Positions 33,011-47,000 of a stretch of DNA of 64,000 nucleotides are shown here, one piece after another. Made by a program: the position numbers and the translations under genes. The first letter of the stretch is position 1, and every line of letters starts with the position of its first letter. The DNA comes from Megalonaias nervosa. Its lineage: Eukaryota; Mollusca; Bivalvia; Unionida; Unionidae. Location of the stretch: assembly GCA_016617855.1 (NCBI GenBank), contig JAECUM010033203.1, positions 1-64,000 on the forward strand, read 5' to 3'. The notes under the pieces were generated by a model, which saw nothing but the letters and a program-made list of their open reading frames with translations, had not been told where the DNA came from and searched no databases.

Positions 33011-36000
33011 TTGAACTTAAGTTTGGTTATCATGAAATCACTTAAAGATGATGTTTGACTCGGGAAAATAATTATATAATATATAATATACTGACATCTT
33101 TTTAAATTTTACATTTATTTCCATCAGAGAATAAAATAGAACGTAGTTACGGTAATTCTCCAGAATGACAAATACACTTTCCATGTTTTGAACAGATTGT
33201 CCAGGGCCGAATAGGGGGTGGGTGGGTGTCCTGAAATTCCCACCAGGCTAAAAAAAAACAACAACAAAAACACCGAACAAAAAGTACACACGCACAAACG
33301 TAGTCACTTATCACTTGAAATTTGACCATCGTTTTGTTCTTGCACACGTTTATTGGGTATTACACTTCGAGTAAATAAAGACACAGACTTTTACTTTGGT
33401 GTCCTTTCAAGGAAACTTTGGACCCTTTTGAAAGTTTGGAAACCCCCCTCAAAAAACACTTAACCTTATCTGTCCTTGTTATCTTCCCTACTGAGATAAT
33501 TTCTCAAAAAACAAATAGCTAAATATTTGCTGATAATTGGACATGAATTATTAATGATGTGCAACTTTAAAAGTTAATCAATTATCCCGTCTATGCTAAA
33601 TACGAACTGAACAATTATGATGGCCAGTGGGAGTTTGCTTTCAGAGACAAAGTTTGCAGAGGGGAAGGAGGTGGAAAAACAAGCGGGAATAAATGCACTT
33701 TTTGTATTGCTGCAAAATTACATTAGTGTCTGTAGCAACATCACACCTGCCCCAGAAGAAGAGATCAGATCACATTAAATGCCAAAAAAGATGAGTTATC
33801 GCTGAAAGCAATGGTTTATTACTCAAAAAGTAAGGATAACTGATTAGGAATATGTGTTGACTGTTTTAATTACGTCTAATGACACAAAATGACATATATT
33901 TCTTCTAGGCATACAAGTTTGCTGTAAATATGTAACGTATCTTTTGGAAATTTTATTAGAAGGAAAGGTATATTTGTTGCTGATATAAATCGGGGCAAGC
34001 TAGAGTTATGTGAATGAAGAAATTGAGTTAATTAGTCAATGCATGTTACGGTTCAGCTTCTAAAAACGATAAAAATGTTACTGTACCTTTGAATCAGGTT
34101 ATGTCATATGGAAAATATATAATATTCAATGTATGATAATAATAATAATGATAAATAAATAATAAAATCAAATTACATATTCCTGTCAATGTTGAAGGTA
34201 TATTTAATCACTCAGATGTACGTATGTAAACCCTTTAAAGTAAACCATTCAATGATTGAAAGTTACTTGAAAATCTTTAAATTATAAATGAAAACTAATG
34301 AACACAACAACTGTTTGATTGGAGAAATCCGGTTAAAAGTTTGGAGCAGGGGTGTATTACGAAAGAAAGACACATACTGAAAGTTAGCAAAATTAATTCA
34401 GCTGACTGAGAGGTGTGTACATCGCTCACAAGAAGTTTTTGTTTGTTTGTCCTCTGAATTATATCGCGCTTATGAAAAGGTGAACGACCTTACGACAAAT
34501 GTAAATTGAACAAATGTAGAGCTTTTTCGGATAGGGCAATATTTCCCCGTTTGCATGAGTGAATCATAATTAGATTTATTTTTTTTTATTAAAAAACGGT
34601 ACTTTGACTAAGATTACTTGCGAAGATTGTCTGTTTAGAGGAAAACGAATGACTTTTCGGAAGAAAAAAGTATGCTTAACATAGAATAACCATATAAATA
34701 ATATTGGGATACTACCGAAAGAACCACTATTTTTAGCCTTTTAAAGAAAGTTTATTTGTTGGATTTTTATTAAATTTTCTGCAGTAGACAACTTTCCCCA
34801 TGCAAGAATTTTGCCACGTAGGTTTGTCATCACTATTAACCCGTAATTGAAATAATAGTCTATTTCATTACGTCTTTATATTGATCACTGTTGGCAAAAA
34901 GTTTGACCATCTATTGAAGTGACAAAAGTCTTAACTAATAAAGATGTGATTCAGTTCTGATTTACTGATGTCACAATGTAAAGATAAACCTTAACAATAT
35001 CGTGATGAACCACTATGTTCAGTTTGTGATTCAGCGATAATTATAATTTGGATATGAATTTTACCGATAAATTGTACGAATGGTAAAGTCTCCCCTTTAT
35101 ACTGATATCATCTTCAGGATCTAAGTTCCTGTTGGTGTACTATGACTCAAAATTATATGTTGCAAACACTTAGAATATCATCATATTTTTGTTTTTGTTG
35201 GTGGTGGTGGTAGTGGTGGTGGTCGTGTTGAGTTATATGAAAACAAAATTTATTATCATGGAAAATCGGTAAAGATATGACTGAAGTTACAAGAGGCGTC
35301 AATGCTGTATATCACCATGGCAACAATCTTTGCTCCGATTTTTGACTACCAAAATCAATCATCTATTTCTTCTGATCATGAGTAAATTTTGGGAGAAGTT
35401 CCTGTATCTTTTCATTAACTCAAGTCATTAAACGCACATTCAGAATGATAAATCTTTACCGGTGCAAGGTCACAATAACAATGAGTGACTGTTTAAATTC
35501 TTGTAAAGGGCAATTGATTGAAAGGATATTTCAATGGATTGACACTGTGAACAAATTCTGACACCATTCCGTTTGTTTGTACACCCCTACTGATTTGCGA
35601 ATACTATAGGGAATATAAGAACGTCAATGGGAACGATGGATCAGAAGCTAAAGATGAATGTCACATGATAATAGTAAATATCGTTTGGTTTCAGACTGTT
35701 CCACAGATTGTCATTTTGTTTCGAGTTTGAACGTAATTCTTACCAAGAGTTATAAATAGGGATTTGGATATTTGTTAATCCTTCCCTGTGTCCGTTTATC
35801 GCTTGTTTTGCGCCTTTCAACTTCAACTTTCAGTCCTTTACACGAAAGGCAATTTCACCCTGCTATGCCTGTGAAATGTGAACAGGTTTAACAATCTCTA
35901 GGATTAACGTGATCAAATATCATGGTCACTACGCCTCTTTTTTTTTTATAAGAAAAAGTGATCTTATGCTTTGAAGTTTCGAATAGTATCTCACCAGATT

Positions 36001-36370
36001 TAGCATACAAGTGTATAATCCTTATAGACAGGCCTAGTAGTTATGAAGATCCAGGGTCACGTGTTAAGTTATTGAAACATCTTTAGAAGATATATCACCT
36101 GTTCCCAGAGAGAGAGAGATTGTCGTTCGAATGTAAAACGACGTAGTTTCAGAGGAAGCGTAGAGCATCATTTGAAATGGAAAGAAAACAGTCATGGTGA
36201 TTGAAATGGGGATATACAATACCATTTTTTAAGGGTATTTGAATATATAAATCCTGTAAATTAATTTTTCAATGTTTATGTAATAGAATTAGGGGTACAA
36301 TGTGAACAACAAATGTATTCAATACAAATTGGGACTGTGAATAGTAGGAATTAGATAATTTTCAGAGCAG
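33011..36370. other. Gene-poor AT-rich stretch
   Basis: No supported gene on either strand; open frames are short. It contains a GT-rich GGTGGTGGTGGTAGTGGTGG tract near 35.2 kb and short homopolymers only. Confidence 0.6.
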
Positions 36371-36640
36371 AATTTATACATTAAAACATAATTTATACAT
36401 TAAAACATAATTTATACATTAAAATATAAATTATACATTAAAACATAATTACATAATTCATACATTAAAACATAATTACATAATTTATACATTAAAACAT
36501 AATTTATACATTAAAGCATAATTTATACATTAAAACATAATCTATGCATTAAAATACAGTTACATAATTTATACATTAAAACATAGTCATATAATTTATA
36601 CATTAAAACATAATTTATACATTAAAACATAATTTATATT
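36371..36640. repeat. 20-base AT-rich minisatellite
   Basis: About 13 units of AATTTATACATTAAAACATA, a few lengthened by an extra TTACAT. Confidence 0.92.
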
Positions 36641-37232
36641 CTTGCATCCTGAACATTTAGCTCCTAGCTGATATCAATAATAATTCATGTTGATATCTGT
36701 TTTTGCTAACAATGGTCAGACGGATATTGATGATAATAGGTTATCAAAAAAGCAGATTGATTAACTGATGTCAAGAAAGTACTACGGAATTACTTGAATG
36801 GTTTGAACAAGGAAGTTGATCTATGTTTCTTTCTTTTTTTTATTGATTGCTTACTTTTTCTCTATTGTTTTCTTTCCTTGGTTCATTCTTCTTCTCTTCT
36901 GAATCCAACCGGTTCAATTAATTGCAAAAAATGAATACAAATATTAAACAAAATCTAATGGCGCGCACACTTAATTATCGTCCCCGCGATTTTCAAAGAA
37001 AGAAAGTGATTACACAGTTGTGCCACCCGATCGATGGTAATCTAGTTGTTGTTTAATCGGTTTATTGGTATATTTTTTGGTTTGTTTGTTGTTGGGGGAG
37101 GGGGGCGAGGTGGGGGAGTTGGCTTGCAACATCAGTGATATAAATCATAAGCGTTTGAACATTTTAGTAAATTCTCTGTTAAGTTAAAGATAGGTTTAGA
37201 GTTATTATGCTTGTATGTTTCAATTCGGGAAG

Positions 37233-37322
37233 GCATGTATGTAAGTATGTATGCATGCATGTATGTATGTATGTATGTATGTATGTATGTATGTATGTAT
37301 GTATGTGTGTGTGCGTGTGTGT
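37233..37322. repeat. GTAT tetranucleotide microsatellite
   Basis: A GTAT run passing into GTGTGTG at its end. The Met-Cys-Val-Cys and Thr-Tyr-Ile-His frames over it are artefacts. Confidence 0.95.
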
Positions 37323-37529
37323 TTTGTTTAATTTGTATTGTGTGTTGGCTTTCGTTCATGATTATATGCTATGTATATTTTATTTGAATGTGTGATGGAC
37401 CGTTGTCCATAACTGATTGTACGAGTTGGGCCAATCTGAGTAAAGTTTATTGGGTATAAACAACATATTACATAGTTAATTCTTGTCTATGATTTTAGAT
37501 TATATATTATGATTATTATTATTTGGAGG

Positions 37530-38090
37530 TAAACATGTTTACCTGGATCTGAACAAAACATCTGTGCAAAACATGGTCTACCTACCCTTTCCCAAGTACC
37601 ATTGCTAAACTTTGAGTAAACGGACCTGACCTTGTTTACGAATTTGATTGAAAATTCCATGAGGATGACTAAATATTTTCAGAAAATGATTGTTGCGACT
37701 GGATCAGATGGAGAGGAGAGTTATTTACTTCAGAATTACTCATTCCATGTCTTAACATTGGTCTTAGCGGAATCAGTTTTAGTTGTGTTTAGCTGAGAGG
37801 ATCTAATTTGTTTATTTAAATCATTCATTGGAATTACAAAGATTTATGACAAAATCACTATTATGGGATTTTTGAGAATTCATTCAAGGACATTTTTAGC
37901 TATATCACTGTGATGCATCAAGACAGTTGGCACATTAGCACACTCGATACTACTGTCACATTAGTATACATGTATTAAAAGCATTTTAAATTTTCACGTT
38001 GTATTTTAGGGAAATAAATTTTTGTTGAATTTTACAAAACGTTTTGACTTTCACACTCGTTTCTGTAACTTAGTTTAGCATCACAGAGTC
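37530..38090 (-). repeat. Solo LTR of the Gmr1-like Gypsy family
   Basis: The reverse complement aligns with the LTRs at 10.05-10.58 and 18.65-19.43 kb. Shared features are AATTCAACAAAAATTTATTT then CCCT, ATGAATTC, TTGTAATTCCAATGAATGAT then TTAAATAAA, and GTAAACAAG. No internal element sequence flanks it, as expected after LTR-LTR recombination or in a fragment. Confidence 0.65.
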
Positions 38091-38097
38091 GTAACAG

Positions 38098-38161
38098 TAT
38101 GTATTTATGTGTGTATGTATGTATGTATGTATGTATGTATGTATGTATGTATGTATGTATG

Positions 38162-38200
<39 letters not shown>

Positions 38201-38250
38201 ATGTATGTATGTATGTATAGATGCATGTATGTATGCATGAATGTATGTAG
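38098..38250. repeat. GTAT/GT compound microsatellite
   Basis: GTAT units, a GT core, then GTAT units again, with ATGC variants at the end. Confidence 0.95.
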
Positions 38251-38680
38251 GAATGAATGAATCGTGGAAATCGGGATTGATTATATTTATTATGACCTTC
38301 GCAAGAGGATCCTGTTCAACTAATTTGGTGGTTATGAAGAAACAACTGTAGGTGGGAGACAGCGGGAATTTAATGTTGTAACCTTCCATTTTTTTTTTTT
38401 TTTAAATTTTATATTTATCTCTGTGCAGATCTAAGGGAATTTAACACTGTCAGACGATATGGGGATATTATGGAAATATGGGGATCTATAAGAGTCGAAT
38501 TCAACACACGTCTGCATATGCCAAGACCTATACTAACTGATAAATGGGCATCCTTACTGACCGACACACGTTTTTAATAACCAAGACTGACCCTTATTGA
38601 CCAACACCCAACACCCACCATAATGCTTACGAGCGGACTTGTAAAAGAGTGATGTGTAAAGTAGGGATATAATGATCGAG

Positions 38681-38681
<1 letters not shown>

Positions 38682-38717
<36 letters not shown>
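38682..38717. repeat. GT microsatellite
   Basis: About 18 GT units. Confidence 0.95.
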
Positions 38718-38718
<1 letters not shown>

Positions 38719-38829
38719 TTTGGATTTTTAAAGTAGCTTTAACAACTATTCAGTCATATCACTTCGGTGTCTGCAGTGTGGCAGTTTATAGTGATGAGTG
38801 GCATTGGGGCATCATGCCACAGACATGTA

Positions 38830-39035
38830 TTATGATGTCATGATGTCCCACCCAATCACATTATCCTGGCGCCAGGTCAACCAGTCCTAACACTAAACTC
38901 TTACTGCTGAGCGCCTAGCGCCCGGTACCATTTTTATAAGTCTTTGGTATGACTCGGCCAGGGGTTAGATCCCGTGAAATCCCGCATCCGAAGTGGACGC
39001 TATTAACCACTAGGCCACCAGAGCGGTCAGTTATC
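38830..39035 (-). repeat. tRNA-derived SINE
   Basis: The minus strand begins CCGCTCTGGTGGCCTAGTGG (A box), followed about 45 bases later by a GGATCTAACCCC B-box relic. A body with GTCATACCAAAGACTTATAA and GCGCTCAGCAGTAAGAG then follows. A tRNA-like head plus a conserved body identifies a SINE; similar bodies are common in mollusc genomes to my recollection. Confidence 0.7.
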
Positions 39036-39189
39036 GAGGTAAAGACCATTGCAGCTAATTATGGAATATCCATGAAGGATTTAACTCTTTTTTATCTTCA
39101 AGCCAAAAGCCTTTGAGAAGATACTTCTCAATCATTTCCAAATCAAACAATGCCTCCCCACCTTAGTGTATATGCGCGTGCGTTTATGT

Positions 39190-39213
39190 AATAATAATAT
39201 TAATAATAATACT

Positions 39214-39254
<41 letters not shown>
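39190..39254. repeat. AAT microsatellite
   Basis: About 20 AAT units; the poly-Asn open frame through it is not a gene. Confidence 0.95.
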
Positions 39255-39399
39255 CAATCCAGGGAAGGCATCGTGCCGCACATTGAACTGGACGAAGGAA
39301 TACGAGCATTTGCTCAGTTGTTGGCGTAGAAAGCTTGGTCAACGCCTATGAAAGAATACTTGGATGTAAATCAATACTTTCGACGAAGGTAAAATTCAA

Positions 39400-39710
39400 C
39401 AAAACTCATGAAATGCATCGATGTTGTACAAAGAGATTTGATTATTGTAAATTACGAAGAGGTCATCAGACTGAGCCAGTCCAAATAGGTTGCCAATGCG
39501 AGTGTTGCTGGTTATGTGGTAGCCATCCCCTGTTTGAAATTGTAGCACTCGGAACCTCCAGGGGACCGCATGCTTTACATTGACACCGTTAGCTTCATGT
39601 GCATAGATCAACGTGAAGGCTATGACCCTCATATCGAAGATGAACCTTTAGGAGTGTGAACTGATGAACATCTTCAACAGACTGTTCTCAGTTTCGCCAG
39701 TGGCTGACTC
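39400..39710 (+). pseudogene. Degraded coding stretch of unknown family
   Basis: One plus-strand frame reads VQRDLIIVNYEEVIRLSQSK and, past a stop, VANASVAGYVVAIPC. Then come MLYIDTVSFMCIDQREGYDP and EDEPLGV, with stops in between. Amino-acid texture and frame continuity suggest an old retrocopy or transposon gene. I do not recognise the protein. Confidence 0.35.
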
Positions 39711-40181
39711 AAAAATAAAGAATAATAGCACCGAGATAGGAAAGGACAACTCCACTCCAAATGCAAAATGAAATGAATGCCACTGAAATATCATTCTAGT
39801 CAAGTAGTGAAACTTCATTTGTTGGAAGAAGTCTAACGCCAGGCCTAGGTAAAGACCTTCTCGTCAAAACAAATAAACCACGATTGTACATTTGTTTAAT
39901 CAAGACATTTTCAGTAAACCGGTGGAGAAAGTGTCACCACGTTCTGAATAAGCCTTTGGAGAAAGTGTATATATTGTCTACAAGAAACGAGTGGAACTTT
40001 CCAATGACATAATTGTACCTTTTCGTACAGCCTTTCAGTATAAACATAAAGAAAGATCATTTTGACCACAGAAATTTATGCAGAAATATGAGTCCAACAT
40101 GAGAAAAAGAAGATTGCGATGTTGTACCCTTCAACATGAATGATGCTGTACCCTGCGACAAAATCGATGCATGGTCTAGTT

Positions 40182-40358
40182 CAGGGGTCTCAAACACGCG
40201 GCCCGCGGACCTCATGCGGCCTACCAAGCCGTATCCTGTGGTCCGCAAAATGATTGGCGTCACAAGGTGTCATGAGAGATAACAAACGTGGTTCGGCCCT
40301 TGAGCCATCGAAAATGCCCTCATGCGGCCCTCAGGGTGGTTTGAGTTTGAAACCCCTG
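40182..40358. mobile_element. hAT-type non-autonomous element (177 bases)
   Basis: Terminal inverted repeats CAGGGGTCTCAAAC and GTTTGAAACCCCTG, flanked by a perfect 8-base duplication GTCTAGTT (40,174-40,181 and 40,359-40,366). The GC-rich body contains repeated GCGGCCC. Eight-base duplications and CAGGG ends fit the hAT superfamily. There is no coding capacity. Confidence 0.9.
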
Positions 40359-40999
40359 GTCTAGTTCTACAAAAGAAAATGTTGCATTCAACGTGCCAAA
40401 CTTTGGATGTCATCACCGTTACACTTGCTCTTTCAGCTTGAGGTTAATGGATTGTTCAAGATTTACCTCCATGTTATTACGGATAATCAAGAATGAGAAG
40501 ATGATACATATTTATTGTGGCTTTGCCTGGATACTGTCATTTTGCCAGTCAAAAAATAAACACGTTCATAGTCAAACAGACAAAATCTACAGATGATCTA
40601 CTCCCAAAACGTTTGCTAGAGCAGAATTTCCGCATATAGGTGAAAGATACAAAGTACAGTATTTCAGGTGTGCAGTGAAACACTACGAATGGGAACAAAG
40701 AACATCTTCAGTGGTTTCAGCGCCGTCATTACATTCACTTGCTCGGTCCCCTCCTGAGCTGCGAGAAGGTATTTAAAATAATAGTGTACAGATTCAAATG
40801 AAATGCAAAGAACAATTAAATCCATCAAAGCAACAAAAAAAAAAAAAAAAAAAAGAACAGCCATTGATAACTCAATAATATGAAAATATAGATTGAAGAA
40901 GGAATGGTCTGGAAGAGTTGTTGTTGTTGTAGGATTTAACACCATTTTTCAGCACAAGATAGGCTATACATGGCAGCCAGTATAATTGGTGGAGGAAGA

Positions 41000-43860
41000 A
41001 CCCTGGAAAATCCCGGGAAGAACCACCAACCCACGAGAAGCCACTGGCAGGCTTTCTCACGTACCCACGTTAGCCGAGCCTGAGACACGAACGAGATGTT
41101 TTCTATTAATACGTGATAAGGCTTTTCTCTATAAACGTCATAAGGATCCGATACCGTTTCCTGCATGCAGTGTTAAACTGAACTCCGTGGGAGGACGGTA
41201 ATGGAACGTCTGTAGACTTGGCAGATTACAGTGTGCTTTTAGAGGAAAGCATACCACTAGACGACACTTCTTTGAATTTGATACTACCTATCGTGTATGT
41301 GCTGGAAACTGTATTTACTGGATATAGTTTACATGCATATTAATTCTGGCATGTATATCATCACGACAAGACATGATTGCAATGACGATAAAAACTTCCC
41401 TCACCAGAATATTGTGCTGAAAGTTATGAGATTAGTGATGAATTCAGCAATACTTTGTAAAGAAGAGTTCGCACTGTGTCCACTATTTACATTTGCCAGG
41501 AATGGCTTGTCACTAGTGAAGTACACAACAGCCTTTACACGCTAATAATGTACGTGGCTGGAAAAGTATTGGAATCAAAGCTTGGAGACGAGAAGCGGCT
41601 CTCAATGTAAAAAATGTTGTGTGTGAACGTTTACAGGGTTACCCATTACCACCCCTCCATAAAAACAAGAACCCAGATGACGGATCGTGCTGTGACCCCA
41701 GAAAGAAAATGCAAAAATATTTTTTTTAAATTATTGTGACGTGGTGTTGCATATGTTGTCTCTTTGAGAAAAACAATTAAATTTCGTTTTTGTATAAAAT
41801 ATCATATGCCACATGTTTATTCTCAAGGGTCAACAATTGCATAGTCATGATTGTATCTTCCGTTACAAAGATATTTAATAAAAGTCAGATCGTCGACGTC
41901 TGGAAAAAATTTATAATCGCAACCACTCTGTCATTCTCATTTGCTGGAATTAATGGTTCAGGTAAAACCGAATGTGTCAAGCGTTTGATTTGAACACAAA
42001 AAAAATGTTTAGTTTTGATCGTCCTTCACAACACATTGTGTAGTGTTAAAATAACTGTCAGTCAGCAAACTCGTTACTACTAGAAAGTCAAAGAGAACAC
42101 ATTGTGCTAGTGGAAGATAAAGAAGAAATTAAACTTCTATTTACACGCAAATGGACACCATCGCAACACCGGTACTATAGCGATTTTTCCCTGCATCTTA
42201 GGTCGGCCGTTTTGAAAGGTATCCCCGTATTGAGAATGGGATGGTCTAGTTGAATATAGACTCGTCGTGTAACGTGATGGATCAGTTGGTTTCAGTGTAT
42301 ATAAACTCCGAAGGCGATCTGACTCGCGATTCTGATGTGTATTATCCTCAGAGAAAAAAGAACAGAGAAATGATAAATCAAGAAGATAACCGTGAGGTAA
42401 TTATTGTAATATATAGGTTAGAGGTGGAATGCCTGAAGAAAGCTTTCCACGACTCAAGTAATATTAAAAGCGATAAACGGAATAGCTTCTTAACATATGA
42501 AAGCGCCAGGGCTCGAGAAGATTTATCAGACACTGATATCAATCTCTAAATAAAACAGCATGGGGGAAGGTTCGCCACCAAAGCTGTAAATATTCACTTA
42601 CTCATTACTCCTTACACGTGACATATTAATTGGTGTTGTCAGAAGTCAAATTGGAAGAAGGTGCTTGTATAATTAGTTTCTGAGCATGACGTATAGAATA
42701 GTAATTGACGAATGGCTTGTTACACAGCCTGATTAAAGTCGCAGACAATGTGCCGAGGATAGAGATGTGGTTGCAGAGTTTGCGCTGATTGACGAATCTT
42801 TTAACTAAACTTTCGGGATGGTTGAAAGCGGTTCGCCCAAGAGGAGAGCACCACATTCAAAGCTTAGCGCCAATGAAGATATCATTCAGATTGTGAGATA
42901 GCCTTTGTAAGCGCGTTGATGACAAACTGGAGGCAGCCCAGAACGAAGTTTTCCATAATATCTCAAATGTCCTCTAAATCAGTTGCTCTGTCATATGTAG
43001 AATCATTGTGAACCAACCAACGCATCGTGTTAAAACGTTTTGGTTGATTGATAATTTGTTGGTTGATTTATTACGATTATTAAAATTTGTTTCATTATGT
43101 TCTTGTTTCATTTTAAATTGCGGAGGCATTTCTCTGAGGCGTGTGGGTAATGTAGCGATTTTCCCCTGCATTTAACTCTATGTAAGATACAAAACTGTAG
43201 AGTGCCACTTTAGTTAGCCATTTGTCAATAAATTGGAAAATATGAATCGAGAAATGAGACGTGAAAGTCCGTTTAAACATTATCTTCCAAGTTTAGATTC
43301 TTGGATTGCATCTTTGCATCTCATCTAATATAACGAGAAAATAAACGTCTTGAACACGCCGTTAACCTCAAGTCACTTTCCTCAACCTTATCACCCTAGG
43401 AGCCCCAAAAAATAAAAACGAAAACAGTAAGCGTGGTGGTAGTATGGAGAACGTGTCCCCAAAAATTAAAATGTCTTTTTATATCCCATGTTTCAGTTAT
43501 ATTGTGTGATTGAAGCTGTTATTGGAAGCTTCACTTTGCAACAATGGGGTTAAACAAATGTTAGACCATGACACTCAACAGTGGTGTCTTTTTCGCACTC
43601 AGTAGTTGAAATATATGAACATTGGTAACAATGATAGCCACATAAATTCGATATATAACTATTCAAGTCAAAATAACCCTTAGGAACTGTCGTTCTAATT
43701 TGACATTGGGTGAAACCTCAGAAACGAAAACTATAGAAAAATACGAAATTTTATTTGACTCCTCCTAGTTACAGATCTCTGGATTTTTTCAAATAGTACT
43801 TTTGAAACAGTTTCGGTACTGCGTCAAGGGCGATGTGCAGAATGTGAATTGCAGAAACGT
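41000..43860. other. No supported gene
   Basis: Only short open frames. The longest (42,250-42,549, 99 codons, charged, starting MNIDSSCNVMDQLVSVYINS) has no recognisable domain, splice context or promoter, and I do not call it. A poly(A) run near 40.84 kb could be a retroposon tail. Confidence 0.5.
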
Positions 43861-43864
43861 CTAT

Positions 43865-44075
43865 TCAGATGAAATACAAGTTTGGACAGAACAACATTTT
43901 CTAAGATTGTTTGCATGAATGGAAGGTTAGAAACAGTTTGGTAGTTTTGTTAATCATTAGTCAAGTGTTGGTTTCTTCAACAGAGGTTTTACAATGGAAG
44001 TTTTGAAAAATGATGGAAATTCCCCAGATAAGAGAGACGTATTAATAGCATCGGTTAGTGAAGGAAAAAAGGTCA
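43865..44075 (-). mobile_element. CR1/Jockey-like LINE fragment
   Basis: Matches 14,865-15,065 of the LINE, including GTGTTGGTTTCTTCAACAGA and TTTTGAAAAATGATGG, covering the start of the RT domain. It is more diverged than the 14 kb copy (indels in the NYRPVSN region), so the family has several ages here. Confidence 0.8.
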
Positions 44076-44089
44076 AGTTTGAAAATCAT

Positions 44090-47000
44090 CTCCTATAATC
44101 ACATGTGAATACAGTGGTTCTGCAAGAATGAATATCCCCGAACTTCATTACCTCCTGACACACATTTCGTACATAGCTCCTTTAAATCCAATGATCGGTG
44201 AGAAAGATGAACTTCCTCATCAAAGACCTAATAATGCCAATATCATCACCACTGACGATATTAATCTACTAGGAACCTATTGGATTGGTGTCGATTGCTC
44301 CAACAACAACCTGTCACATCTCCTGCCCGCCCCCACCTCAACGACGATATCACAGATTGTATGAGAACCAAACCCTGTTTCCACCCAGTTCAATAATGTG
44401 AAATTACAAAAATCGGATTTGAAGATGTGTGGACAATATTGTGTGTTTGCTTCATCAGCGTAAACTTGGATTACTTTAAGAACTAGTGCTGGCTGGTTTT
44501 TGACCGACAAGAAATGTAAACTTAAGGGTGTTTTTGAGATCATTACGCTTATCTCTTTCATTTAGCTTAAAAACTTTTCCATCGATACCAAAGCTGCATA
44601 CGGTCACAATGTCCTAAAACACCAATCTTACTTACCAACGTTATCAACCTTGTAAATAGATTCACTATCAAAGATTTGTTTTAGTGTTGATTTTAAAATA
44701 TAAATACTGTAAATGAATGCCCTAATCTTCTGTCATGATTCATTGTTGATGGTTTATAAAAACGATACTTTTAAAAATATATTTGGAAAAAGTGGGTTGT
44801 TGGTTGATATCTTATGAATCATGTTTGTTGGTTATTTCTTTCATTTTCTTTCCTTCAATATTTTCTTACCCAGACCATCAGCACATTGAATGCCAGTATT
44901 AATACTTAAAGGTAACTAACAAAGGTAATCAGATGATAAGACCAAGAAACAACTGTCTCATGATAAAATTACACACTATAAGGTGGTTGCAACCCCAGAC
45001 CATCAGACCCGTCCACACAAGGTGGCAAAACTTGGAGAAATATTAAGAACAAATCAGATGACCTGGCCATCAGAATTAAATACATAAGGTGGTAACAAGC
45101 CCAGACCACCACTAGGCCCCACTCAGCTACACAAAGCTGTAATTAATTTATCACCTCTTTTATAATAATTATAAAGAAAATCGTGTATATGCCTGCGAAA
45201 TTAGGTTATCCTTAAATCACAATCCTTGGATAATGCCATATCTATGCAGTCCTTTTCATCAATTCAAATTCTCAACCTTGGACCTATTGGAGCCCTCCAG
45301 GGACGTGGAGGCGCCCTCTGCCACCATTTTCCTCATTTTCCCCGTCTGGATATGTGTAATCAAATAGAGTTCGGTGCACACTGTAAGGCGTCCGGTAGGT
45401 GCTTGCACCCATTTGGCCCCTAATTAAGTAGTACGCGGTGCGTACGATAACCGGTAATACACAGAGAATGGCCGAACACGAGCTAAATCAAAATCAGATC
45501 AGAACCGTCTTGTCATTCATTGTTCCATTAGACAAAGTAACAATGTATGAGCCAGAGCGCGAGTGGTCGATTGAGTGAGGCTTTGGTACACTTTTAGAGG
45601 GTGAAACACCTACTTGCCCGTATTGAAGCTTGTCCTTCTTCCAGGATGAAATCGTGTTGTAAGCAGGAGCGGAATCCATTTTAAAATGGAGAATGTACTG
45701 AAGGAAGAGAATGACGGTGGGCAGCAGCAGAAATAGAAGAAGCAAAAGAGTCTGCAGCCTGAGCAACAGCAGCAGTGACAAAAGCAACTATGAGAGGAGC
45801 AATAGCAATTTTTCCATAAATAGCTACAGTGGCTACAGGAACAACAGCCACCACCCTTGATCCTAACGGTAGAGGATTGTGAGAGTAAGGCTAATCGGCC
45901 TCACTTTAGCCTCTCTGTTTCCATTGACTTTTGGGGTTAAAACAAGTGAAACAATAGATATGCTGGTTGCGAAGTACTGCCAAGGAGATCTCATCATTAA
46001 CCATATCTTTTGTCAAAACAGTTCCTTCTTACGGCCAACCCAAAAGAGCTTTTCAGGGAGACCCAGGTTTATAAAAAAAAATACTACCCATCATTGCCAT
46101 CCAATGCGTTATTTTGTAAAGTTTGCGTTTAATTGTTTTTAATTATTGGGATTATTTTTAAATTTTATTTATCTTTCTAAATTTGTTATTTATTTTGCAA
46201 AATATTTTCATTTTTCATTTTTTACTTCATTAATTTTGTGGAAACTGTTTGCTTTTCAACTCTACAAAATTGCTAAATTTGTACTGGTTTTCTTTTTTTT
46301 TTACAATCCTAAATTGTTTTATGTCTACACTAAATTCTATTTCAGTATCGGCATTTCGGTCTAGGCCATATGCATCCGGTGCAAATCTTGAATATTGGCA
46401 CCACCATAACTTCCGTTCGTTGCCCTCATTTCATAATACATTAAAGATACCTTATAAAACACTCTTTCACCTATAAAATTTAATCATTGCCGTCATCTTG
46501 GATTGTAAAAGTCGCGTGGTACGTCCTATATTAGGTCAATTAAAGATACAGTACCCCTATATTATCAATAGGTGTTAATCATTATCATTCTACCCCCGCT
46601 ATACATACCACCATTTTACACCACCGTTTGTAAGTCAGTTAAATATGCATGTTTGTCACTAAAGATAGGTCATGGTCAGTAAGAATGTGTGTTGGATTCA
46701 ATGTTAAGTTATTACAAAGTCGCATACTGCACCAAAGTGTCAAATATCCATAGATCCCTATACCGACCCACAATGGTCGCTTTTAACATTAAACTGCTCT
46801 AGTAACATACTGGTCTAAATCAAAATGGCGGGGTAATGTTAAATTGGCCTTGTTCCTATACTGTCACAGTTGTTTCCATACTGACACTCATGACTGTCAA
46901 CATGTACTTGCTATCGGGACGTACATTTATCATTATTGCTTTGTTTTATTAGCTTACTTCTCATGGAACAGAACTTTTTCACTAGATAAAAAGATATATT

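Noticed and set aside
37132..38389. Thr-Tyr-Ile-His and Met-Cys-Val frames
   Set aside because: GTAT microsatellites.
38830..39035. Functional tRNA gene
   Set aside because: The A and B boxes are tRNA-like, but no complete cloverleaf forms and the body is that of a SINE.
42250..42549. 99-codon charged ORF as a gene
   Set aside because: No domain, promoter, splice or paralogue support.
45494..45787. Leu-rich minus-strand ORF as a secreted protein
   Set aside because: The Leu run comes from a CAG/AAG-rich tract; nothing else supports it.
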